Assembly (NCBI GenBank): GCA_006227785.1
Contig: SBFU01000360.1
Location: 1 to 9,365 of the forward strand
From: Burkholderiales bacterium
Lineage (GTDB): Bacteria; Pseudomonadota; Gammaproteobacteria; Burkholderiales; Burkholderiaceae_C
Length of the DNA stretch: 9,365 nt
Direction: 5' to 3'
Shown here: piece by piece, positions 1-5,720 of the stretch
Position numbering within the stretch: the stretch's first letter is position 1
Layout: each line of letters opens with the position of its first letter
Translations under genes and position numbers: made by a program
Notes under the pieces: model-generated
Told to the model about the DNA's origin: nothing
What the model saw: only the letters and a program-made list of their open reading frames with translations
Database searches by the model: none

Positions 1-1
1 G

Positions 2-640
2 GAAACCCTGGGCACGCACGCCGATCCGGTGCGTGGTGAGCTGCGCCTGCTGGACGAACAGGTGGAGCGGATGCGCATCATCGTCACCCAGTTGCTGCAA
101 TACGCGCGCCCCACCGAGTACGCCGGTTACGTGGAAGCGCTGGACCTGAACCGCACGGTCGAGGACTGCCTGGTGCTGGTGGCCCACCTGCTGGGGCAAA
201 GCGGCATCAGGGTGAACCGCGAACTGCAGGCCACCCGCAGGGTGGGGTTCAACCGGCAGGAGCTCCAGCAGGTCATCATCAACCTGATGATCAATGCGGT
301 GCAGGCCATGCGTGAGGGTGGCAGCCTGACACTGCGCACCCGCGACGTGCAGGTCGGCCCGGCCGAATGGCCCGGTGCGGCGCTGGAGGTGCTGGATACC
401 GGCCCTGGCCTCTCGCCAGCGGTGCTGGAGCGCCTGTTCAGCCCGTTCTTCACCACCCGCAACGACGGCAACGGACTGGGCTTGTGGATCAGCGTCAGCC
501 TGCTGGAACGCTATGGCGCGAGCCTGCAGGCGGCCAACCGGACGGACGCCACAGGCGCCTGCTTCACCGTCACGCTGACCACCGAGCCGCAGACGCCAGC
601 GGTTGAGCGCACCAACGACGGACGCCCTGGCGCAATCTGA
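2..640 (+). CDS. Sensor histidine kinase, C-terminal part (5' end outside window)
   Basis: This is the end of a two-component sensor kinase that autophosphorylates on a histidine and passes the phosphate to a response regulator. The frame is open from the first bases, so the gene begins upstream of the window; a GTG at 29 is internal. The first 35 or so residues look like the second helix of a dimerisation domain (RMRIIVTQLLQYARP), so the phospho-accepting histidine is off the left edge. The ATP-binding HATPase_c domain is complete: N box NLMINAVQAM (about nt 281-310), G1 box DTGPGL (395-412), F box LFSPFFTTR, and G2 box GNGLGL (467-484). The layout resembles NtrB/DctB-type kinases. A short variable tail follows. 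No response regulator is visible. The gene converges on the TorD gene, with six bases between stop codons. Family assignment is firm; the signal sensed is unknown because the sensor region is missing. Confidence 0.92.
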   Translation, partial: ETLGTHADPVRGELRLLDEQVERMRIIVTQLLQYARPTEYAGYVEALDLNRTVEDCLVLVAHLLGQSGIRVNRELQATRRVGFNRQELQQVIINLMINAVQAMREGGSLTLRTRDVQVGPAEWPGAALEVLDTGPGLSPAVLERLFSPFFTTRNDGNGLGLWISVSLLERYGASLQAANRTDATGACFTVTLTTEPQTPAVERTNDGRPGAI

Positions 641-648
641 GGGGCGTC
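621..648. terminator. Possible hairpin at the kinase/TorD convergent junction
   Basis: An inverted repeat GACGCCC (621-627) and GGGCGTC (642-648) can form a 7-bp GC-rich stem, extendable by a G-T pair, around a 14-nt loop. It spans the stop codons of both convergent genes (kinase stop 638-640, TorD stop 647-649). There is no T-run on either side, so it is not a classical intrinsic terminator. A role in ending or stabilising both transcripts is inference. Confidence 0.28.
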
Positions 649-1264
649 AGACCATCATGTCGAATCCCTGGGACTCGACACTGACGAAGGCCCGGGTGAA
701 GTCGGCCAGCGCCGCGTAGAAGCGTGCTTTGGGGTGGGCGCTGATGGCATCGCACATGGCTGGCACCCAGGTCTGCACATGGGCCCCGAAGAACTTCTGC
801 TGCTGGGTCAGGTTGGCGACCTCGACATCATCCCCGGCGATCAGGTAGCGCATGACCTCGCACAGGTAGGCGATGTGGTCTTCGGTCTCTGGCATGGTTT
901 CGTCGCGCGCCAGGCCCAGGGTGGCGAGGTCACCGCGCAGCTGGGCCAGCGGCTTCTCGTTGAGAAAGCCGCTGAGGTAGTGGGAACCGAACAGGTAGAC
1001 CTCGGGTTTGCCGATACCGCCGAACAGGCTGTCGTATTCGTCGGCCACCTGGTCGTCACGCAGGTCGCGTGTGACGCCCACCAGCTGGCGCCAGGGTTCC
1101 TCCAGGAAGCCACCGGCCGCCGGAGCCTCGGTCACGGCCACACGCAACTGGGCCAGCAGCTCAGGCCCGGGCGGTGCGTAATACAGCGCGGCCAGCAGGC
1201 CATAGACCTCGGCACGTGCGGTTTCTTCGTCGAGTGCGGAGGAGACGGGAATGCGGTCGGTCAT
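647..1264 (-). CDS. TorD/DmsD-family cytoplasmic chaperone
   Basis: This 205-residue protein is a TorD-family chaperone. Such all-helical cytoplasmic proteins bind the twin-arginine signal or core of molybdoenzyme catalytic subunits and hold them until the cofactor is inserted. Evidence is an N-terminal helical region (ETARAEVYGLLAALYY, about residues 14-29), the family region ADEYDSLFGG (74-83), and the hallmark ETEDHIAYLCEVM (126-138, the ExDH motif), followed by QQKFFGAHVQTW. Length fits the family. The frame stays open upstream, but ATG 1264 is chosen because homology begins just after it and because it lies 5 nt beyond the stop of the preceding gene. It is the last gene of the minus-strand set. 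The chaperone's client is not encoded in the window; given DUF3305/DUF3306 next door, a formate dehydrogenase-like enzyme is the likeliest client (inference). Confidence 0.92.
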   Translation of the reverse strand: MTDRIPVSSALDEETARAEVYGLLAALYYAPPGPELLAQLRVAVTEAPAAGGFLEEPWRQLVGVTRDLRDDQVADEYDSLFGGIGKPEVYLFGSHYLSGFLNEKPLAQLRGDLATLGLARDETMPETEDHIAYLCEVMRYLIAGDDVEVANLTQQQKFFGAHVQTWVPAMCDAISAHPKARFYAALADFTRAFVSVESQGFDMMV

Positions 1265-1269
1265 GGGAT

Positions 1270-3390
1270 TCAGAGGTCGGTGATTCGGGTCTCGCCCGGG
1301 TTGGTGTAGATGTCCACCACGCGACAGTCGCCGCACATTTTCAGGCGTTCCAGCGCCTCGCCCTGGAACATGGCGTGACCGCCCAGTTTGGCCAACATGA
1401 CCTCGACGCCCTTGAGGGTGCCAAAAGGCTTGCTGCAGCGGATGCACTGGTAGGGCTGGGCCTCGTTGAGCACGCGCGTTTGCCGGCGCTGCTCGGACAG
1501 CCACAGGCGCGGCTCAAGCTTGATGGCCTGCTCGGGGCAGGTGCTGGCACACAGGCCGCACTGCACGCAGTTCTTCTCGATGAAACGCAACTGGGGGCGT
1601 TCGGTGTTGTCCTGCAGGGCGCCGGCCGGGCAGGCACTGACGCAGCTCAGGCACAGGGTGCAGGCCTGGGCATCCACCGCAATCGTTCCGAAGGGCGAAG
1701 CCGCCGGCAAGGCAATGGCGGCATCGGCGCCCCTCGGGGTAGGGGCGCGCGCGGCACTGTCCTGCAGCAGGTGATCGAGGGCCAGTTCCAGCGTGGCGCG
1801 CTTTTCGGCTTGCGCCGCAAAGCTGGCCCGGCGGCCCACGCCCTGTGCCGACCCTTCACCCAGTTCCGTGTCCAGCGTGGCCAGGTCGCGGGCGTCACGC
1901 ACCTCGATCAGCTTGAAATGGCAGCCGGTGTAGCCCAGACCCTGCAACAGGGCTTCAGCGACCGCCATCTGCTCGCGCAGGGCTTCATGGTACTGCGGTG
2001 CCTCTTCGTCCGTCATCAGCACCCAGACCTGCGAGGCACCATAGGCAAACGCGGTGAGCCACAGGTCCAGCCCGACCGATGCGGTGTGCCACAGCGGCAG
2101 GGGAATCACGCGGGCCGGCAGGCCGCGCACAGACTTGTCCAGCATGGCCATGCGGCCGAGGTCTTCGACCAAGCGGCTGCCGGCCTGCTGGCTGTGCAGC
2201 AACAGGGCCGCGTCGCGCCCACCGGCCTTCTGGTAGGTGGCCAGCAGGGTGCGCAGTCGCACACCCTGGTCACCGGTGCGCGGGTAGGCATAGGCCAGGG
2301 CACCGGTCGGACAGACGGTGGTGCAGGTGCCGCAGCCCACACACAGGTTGGGGTTGACCACAATCTGGTTGCGCTTGATCTCGCTGCTGATGGCCGAGGC
2401 CGAGCAGACCTGGACGCAGGCGTCGCAGCCGACCTTTTCGTTGCGACCATGGGCACACAGCTTCTGCTTGTAGGTGAAGAAGCGCGGCTTTTCAAACTCG
2501 CCGACCAGATCGCGCAACTGGGTCACCGCCCGCACCCGGGCCAGCGGGTCCGCGGTGGGTGACAGGTGCAGATAACCCTGGGGCAGCGCGTGCTGGGAGA
2601 AGCCGGGCGCGCTGCGCAGGTCGAGCACCAGGTCAAAGCGCTCACTGGCGGTCTCGGCCTCGCGCTGGAAGTTGATGGCGCCGACCGCTTCACAGACCTT
2701 GACGCAGTCGCGGTGAGAGCGACACAGCGAAAGGTCGATCTGGTAGTCCAGGCCGATGGCGCCTTCGGGGCAGGCCGCGACACAGGCGTTGCAGCGGGTG
2801 CACAGGTTCAGGTCGATCGGATTGGCGCTGGACCAGCTGACCTCGAATGCGCCCAGCCAGCCGCTCAGGGATTGCAGCTGCCCGGTCAGCACCGGGTAAC
2901 GCCGCGCCTGCATGCCCGAACCCCCGGTGGCAAAGATGCTGACCTCGAGCACGTCGGACACCAGCGCGGCGTGCTGCTCGGCCTGTTCCAGCGGACCAAT
3001 GATGAGCAGACGCCCTTCACTGCGGTAGGTCACGGTGGGGACCGGATCCGGATCGGGCACCCGGGCCAGTGCCAGCAGCGCCGCCATTTTGGGGGTGGCC
3101 TGCCGGGCCTCGCGGGACCAGCCGGCCGTTTCCCGGATGTTGACGAAGCGGATGGGGCGCACATCGGCGCTGACCGCCCCCTCCGTCTGGTCGGCCAGCT
3201 CGGTGAACAGACGGCTTTCCTGGGTGCAGGCCACCACCAGCTCATCGCGGCTGCGGCAGGCCCGCTGGAAGGCCGGCGCGTCGCGCCGGCACAGCGTGGT
3301 GTGCAGGGTCAGGTCTTCATCCAGCGCCTGGCCCAGGGCCTTGGGGTCCAGGGGCATCGTCTGGTTGCAGTTGCAGATCAGCGTGGTCAT
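1270..3390 (-). CDS. Large multi-cluster 4Fe-4S protein with HdrA-like and MvhD-like regions
   Basis: This 706-residue soluble protein has no signal peptide or membrane segment. Residues 1-115 carry a CNC motif, LVVAC and FVNIRETAGW, in an order resembling the N-terminus of heterodisulfide reductase HdrA. Six ferredoxin-type sites follow: C197-x2-C-x2-C-x3-C207; C223-x2-H226-x2-C229-x3-C233 (one Cys replaced by His); C312-x9-C322-x2-C325-x3-C329; C350-x2-C-x2-C-x3-C360; C577-x2-C-x2-C-x3-C587; and C608-x2-C-x2-C-x3-C618. Residues about 365-500 lack cluster ligands and resemble the MvhD hydrogenase-delta fold. A C-terminal CxxC/CxxC pair (649/652 and 686/689) may hold zinc or iron. It probably works as an electron carrier or cluster donor for a molybdoenzyme (inference). 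Start ATG 3390 is kept because ICNCNQTM right after it looks conserved in relatives; it lies 74 nt inside the DUF3306 gene. The stop is 5 nt before the TorD start. Confidence 0.93.
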   Translation of the reverse strand: MTTLICNCNQTMPLDPKALGQALDEDLTLHTTLCRRDAPAFQRACRSRDELVVACTQESRLFTELADQTEGAVSADVRPIRFVNIRETAGWSREARQATPKMAALLALARVPDPDPVPTVTYRSEGRLLIIGPLEQAEQHAALVSDVLEVSIFATGGSGMQARRYPVLTGQLQSLSGWLGAFEVSWSSANPIDLNLCTRCNACVAACPEGAIGLDYQIDLSLCRSHRDCVKVCEAVGAINFQREAETASERFDLVLDLRSAPGFSQHALPQGYLHLSPTADPLARVRAVTQLRDLVGEFEKPRFFTYKQKLCAHGRNEKVGCDACVQVCSASAISSEIKRNQIVVNPNLCVGCGTCTTVCPTGALAYAYPRTGDQGVRLRTLLATYQKAGGRDAALLLHSQQAGSRLVEDLGRMAMLDKSVRGLPARVIPLPLWHTASVGLDLWLTAFAYGASQVWVLMTDEEAPQYHEALREQMAVAEALLQGLGYTGCHFKLIEVRDARDLATLDTELGEGSAQGVGRRASFAAQAEKRATLELALDHLLQDSAARAPTPRGADAAIALPAASPFGTIAVDAQACTLCLSCVSACPAGALQDNTERPQLRFIEKNCVQCGLCASTCPEQAIKLEPRLWLSEQRRQTRVLNEAQPYQCIRCSKPFGTLKGVEVMLAKLGGHAMFQGEALERLKMCGDCRVVDIYTNPGETRITDL

Positions 3391-3976
3391 CGTGGGCGGT
3401 CTCTTCGGGTCGTGCCGGGTGGACCGGGGGGTCCGTCGGCGGCTGCTGTTGTTCTTCGGCCGATGCGGTGGTCACGGCCTGGGCGTGCACTTCTGGGGTC
3501 GCAGGCGTGTCGGCACGCGCCGCTTTCGGTTCATCCACCAGTTTCAGGAACTGGGCACCCACCATTTTCGCCATCTGGGTGGCCGACAACGGGCTGGGTT
3601 TGGTGTAGTCATCAATGTAGATGTCCAGCCCGTCCATGACATTGAAGTGCGGGTCGGTGAACAGCTTCTTGACGGCCGCGTTGCGCACCTCGCTGGGCAC
3701 GTGCCGGGCCACGAACGGACGGAAGTCGGACTCGGTGGTCAGACGAGCGACGTCTTCCAGGGTGGGTGGCGGCGCAGGCGGTTCGGCCTGGTCGGCGGCT
3801 TGCCCGGGCATGTCACCGGTGACGGGCGGCGCGACCGCGGTCTGGGGCAGAACCGGACCCGCGTCGGCAGGCGACGCTGCGCTGATGGTCGCGGGTGCCG
3901 GCTCGTCCGGCGTGAGGCCTTCGCGAACCTGCGCCTTGCGGCGCGACCAGCGGGAAAAAAAGCTGTCTTCGCTCAT
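3317..3976 (-). CDS. DUF3306 family protein
   Basis: This 219-residue protein of unknown biochemical function matches the DUF3306 family, which I know from clusters with DUF3305, TorD-like chaperones and formate dehydrogenase-like enzymes. It opens with the basic motif FFSRWSRRK (residues 6-14). A Pro/Ala-rich, probably disordered stretch follows (about 25-72), then the conserved core (73-147) with the signature FTDPHFNVMDGLDIYIDDY (106-124). A second Pro/Ala/Gln-rich acidic tail runs from 150 to the end. There is no signal peptide or membrane helix. ATG 3976 is chosen because its ATG overlaps the stop of the amidotransferase gene (ATGA), typical of coupled translation. ATG 3988, four codons longer and with an AGG five bases upstream, is a real alternative. 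The last 74 nt overlap the start of the iron-sulfur gene in another frame. A T7 run lies in codons 5-8 of the coding strand. Confidence 0.9.
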   Translation of the reverse strand: MSEDSFFSRWSRRKAQVREGLTPDEPAPATISAASPADAGPVLPQTAVAPPVTGDMPGQAADQAEPPAPPPTLEDVARLTTESDFRPFVARHVPSEVRNAAVKKLFTDPHFNVMDGLDIYIDDYTKPSPLSATQMAKMVGAQFLKLVDEPKAARADTPATPEVHAQAVTTASAEEQQQPPTDPPVHPARPEETAHDDHADLQLQPDDAPGPQGPGPGAG

Positions 3977-4800
3977 GATCTCGGCCATTCGCGCCTGACC
4001 GTTCGGTGTGGCGCGGCCCGCGCGTGTGCAGCATCCAGAAAGGCCTGCATCATGGGTCCGCTGTCCAGCAGTCCATGGGTTTCGTCACCGGGATGGAGAT
4101 GGAACTCCGGATGCCATTGAACCCCCAGCACGAACTCGGCTTCGAGGTGGCGGATGGCCTCGACAATGCCGTCGGACGGAGAGACCGCCTCCACCACCAG
4201 ACCCTGTCCCAGCCGGTCCACACACTGGTGATGGATGCTGGTCACCCGATGGAGGGCCTGCGGCTGTTCTTCGTAAAAGCGCGCCAGTGACGAGCCCGGC
4301 TCGAAGCGCACCTCGTGCGTCAGCCGGTCGTAGCGGTGGGTGTCCTGGTGGATCGCCGCACCCCGCCACATCGAGGGAATGTCCTGCACCAGGGTGCCCC
4401 CGAAGTACACATTGATCAGCTGTGCGCCACGGCAGACGCCCAGCACCGGTTTGCCGGCCTTGATGAAAGCCTCCAGCAGGTCGAGCTCGTAGCGGTCACG
4501 GATGGCATCGCCCGCCCAGGCCGGGTCCTTCAACGTGTCGCCGTAGGTCTCCGGACAGATGTCAATGCCACCCTGCAGCACCAGTCCGTCCAGCAGCTGG
4601 ACCAGTTCGCTCACCGGCACCCGGTGGGCGGCCACGCCGCTGGACTCGTCCAGAAACGGCACCATGAGGGCCAGGGCACCGTTTGCCATGATCCAGTGGG
4701 CCATGCTGCTTTCCAGGAATTGCAGGCGCTTCTGAGGCAGGCCAAGCCCTACGGGCGGGTCGTGCAGCAGACGGGCACTGATTCCGATACGAAGCGGCAT
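3973..4800 (-). CDS. PuuD-like class I glutamine amidotransferase / gamma-glutamyl hydrolase (peptidase C26)
   Basis: This 275-residue cytoplasmic protein belongs to the class I glutamine amidotransferase-like hydrolases related to gamma-glutamyl-GABA hydrolase PuuD. These enzymes cleave gamma-glutamyl amide bonds with a Cys-His-Glu triad. All three parts are visible: the nucleophile elbow GVCRGAQLINV with Cys123, and GVQWHPE with His230 and Glu232. The family features LVLQGGIDICPETYG (about 73-87) and TSIHHQ (187-192) are also present. The open frame extends 18 codons upstream, but ATG 4800 is chosen because MPLRIGISA is the normal first strand of the fold and an AAGGAA lies 9 nt upstream. 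The stop overlaps the DUF3306 ATG by four bases; the gap to the upstream DUF3305 gene is 50 nt. Substrate is unknown. Its place inside an iron-sulfur/TorD operon is odd: polyamine catabolism genes are absent nearby, so PuuD activity proper is uncertain. Confidence 0.92.
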   Translation of the reverse strand: MPLRIGISARLLHDPPVGLGLPQKRLQFLESSMAHWIMANGALALMVPFLDESSGVAAHRVPVSELVQLLDGLVLQGGIDICPETYGDTLKDPAWAGDAIRDRYELDLLEAFIKAGKPVLGVCRGAQLINVYFGGTLVQDIPSMWRGAAIHQDTHRYDRLTHEVRFEPGSSLARFYEEQPQALHRVTSIHHQCVDRLGQGLVVEAVSPSDGIVEAIRHLEAEFVLGVQWHPEFHLHPGDETHGLLDSGPMMQAFLDAAHARAAPHRTVRREWPRS

Positions 4801-4850
4801 GGGCTTGGGTTCCTTGCTGGGGTGTTGTGGACGGGCCGGCTTGCGGCCGC

Positions 4851-5507
4851 TCAACCGGTTGGCTGGCCCGTACCGGGCTCGCGCCGTGGCGGCCGTTTGT
4901 CGGTGGAGATGCGCACGGGCTGGCCGAAGCGGTCGGTCAGCGGCTGGAAACTCTGCGGCCGCTGGCGCCGCTTGGGTTCGGCCCGGAAATGCGTGTCAAC
5001 AAAAGCGCGCAGCCATTCGGTCACGACCGGGGGAGCCGGGACCTGCTCCACCTTTTCCTGCGCATCCAGCCAGCGCCCCGCATCGTGGTAGCTGAGGGTG
5101 ACGATCTGCGGCACAGCCAGGGGCTCGCCCTCCACCCGCCGTTCCTCGTCGGGACGCCAGAACACCCAGAAACAGGGGGTCGGGCTGGTGAGGTTCAGGT
5201 AATACCCCTCAGCGTCATCCCGGTGCAGCTCGACGCGATGCCCCTGGTGCAGCCAGAAGCGACCGGCCAGAGGCGCTGCCCCTTCGTGCGGGGCCAGCGG
5301 TTGCACTTCTTCGGGTTCACCGGGAGGCGGCGCCTGCGTACCGGGCATGACCGGCCGCGGCTCGCCCTCGGGAATGACGTCCGACACCACCCAGCGCCAG
5401 GGCTGCCAGCGGGCCATGGGTCCCGACACGGGCTCCAGGCGCATGACAACGGAGACGTCCAGGCCTGGACGGCCAGCAGCAACGGGGTCGAGAGGTTCAG
5501 CGGACAT
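4851..5507 (-). CDS. DUF3305 family protein
   Basis: This 218-residue protein of unknown biochemical role matches DUF3305. Visible family features are VVMRLEPVSGPMARWQPWRW (residues 20-39), an acidic/Pro-rich insert (about 45-80), the core HRDDAEGYYLNLTSPTPCFW (95-114), then SYHDAGRWLDAQE (139-151) and a basic motif AEPKRRQRPQSF (176-187). No signal peptide, membrane helix or metal-ligand cysteine set is present; the protein is probably cytoplasmic. The open frame reaches 5552, but ATG 5507 is chosen because homology starts shortly after it and a GGA lies a few bases upstream; ATG 5525 is a less likely alternative. It is the first gene of the minus-strand set and starts from the divergent region shared with the DUF1631 gene. 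The usual companions, DUF3306 and a polyferredoxin, lie downstream, which supports a role in maturation or operation of a formate dehydrogenase-like enzyme (inference). Confidence 0.9.
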   Translation of the reverse strand: MSAEPLDPVAAGRPGLDVSVVMRLEPVSGPMARWQPWRWVVSDVIPEGEPRPVMPGTQAPPPGEPEEVQPLAPHEGAAPLAGRFWLHQGHRVELHRDDAEGYYLNLTSPTPCFWVFWRPDEERRVEGEPLAVPQIVTLSYHDAGRWLDAQEKVEQVPAPPVVTEWLRAFVDTHFRAEPKRRQRPQSFQPLTDRFGQPVRISTDKRPPRREPGTGQPTG

Positions 5508-5607
5508 GCATCCGACACTGTACGCCATCTGCCCGAAGCGCCGCCAGGTCACAAACCCTGCCAGGCGAAGGGTGGATCTTCACCAACGCAAGTGCAGGGC
5601 ATGGCGA

Positions 5608-5620
5608 CAGACGGAGTCTG
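5608..5620. promoter_or_regulatory. Short perfect dyad in the divergent promoter region
   Basis: CAGAC-GGA-GTCTG is a perfect 5-bp dyad with a 3-nt centre. It sits about 100 bp from each flanking start codon. It could be half of an operator or chance; a repeat this short is weak evidence. A direct repeat TGCAGGG (5593-5599 and 5619-5625) flanks and overlaps it. Confidence 0.2.
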
Positions 5621-5639
5621 CAGGGGGATGAACGCCAGC

Positions 5640-5652
5640 GTGAATTTGTCAC
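5640..5652. promoter_or_regulatory. GTGA-N5-TCAC dyad, possible operator
   Basis: An inverted repeat GTGA (5640-5643) and TCAC (5649-5652) surrounds an AT-rich centre ATTTG, unusual in this GC-rich sequence. It recalls a CRP/FNR-type half-site pair, but the spacer is one base shorter than the 6-nt CRP spacer and the outer bases are not symmetric. It overlaps the candidate -35 box of the DUF1631 gene. Regulator unknown. Confidence 0.22.
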
Positions 5653-5674
5653 ACCTGCACCTTGGCGGTTTACC
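5646..5674 (+). promoter_or_regulatory. Weak sigma-70-like promoter candidate for the DUF1631 gene
   Basis: TTGTCA (5646-5651, five of six matches to the -35 consensus) lies 17 nt before TTTACC (5669-5674, only three of six matches to the -10 consensus). Transcription would begin near 5681, about 40 nt before ATG 5721, which would favour that start over the upstream ATG 5628. The -10 match is poor, so this is a candidate only. No comparable promoter was found on the minus strand for the DUF3305 operon. Confidence 0.22.
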
Positions 5675-5720
5675 CTTGAGGTGGTCCGCCTGCTCGCCAT
5701 TGTCCCGTCCCCGCCCCACC

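Noticed and set aside
29..31. GTG at 29 as the kinase start
   Set aside because: The frame is open to the window edge and a start here would remove the phospho-accepting histidine region.
1265..1504. 80-residue upstream extension of the TorD frame
   Set aside because: It overlaps the C-terminus of the iron-sulfur protein and shows no TorD similarity; ATG 1264 fits spacing and length.
1174..2562. Long plus-strand open frame of 462 codons, and a following one at 2566-3639
   Set aside because: Both lie antisense to the iron-sulfur gene, whose cysteine motifs are unmistakable. They show no recognisable domain and are the usual by-product of GC-rich codon use.
3955..3990. T7 run as an intrinsic terminator between the amidotransferase and DUF3306 genes
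   Set aside because: No stable GC-rich hairpin precedes the run on the minus strand, and the run encodes the conserved FFSRW start of DUF3306.
4843..4861. Palindromes GCGGCCGC and CAACCGGTTG near the DUF3305 stop
   Set aside because: Short GC-rich palindromes are expected by chance here; there is no second copy or T-run to suggest a site.
5663..5680. Sigma-54-like promoter (TTGGCGG followed by CTTGAG)
   Set aside because: The spacing between the GG and the downstream element is two bases too long and the GC of the -12 box is missing.
4827..5720. Upstream extension of the DUF1631 frame to 4827
   Set aside because: The frame is merely open. It would run antisense through DUF3305 and its translation there has no family similarity.
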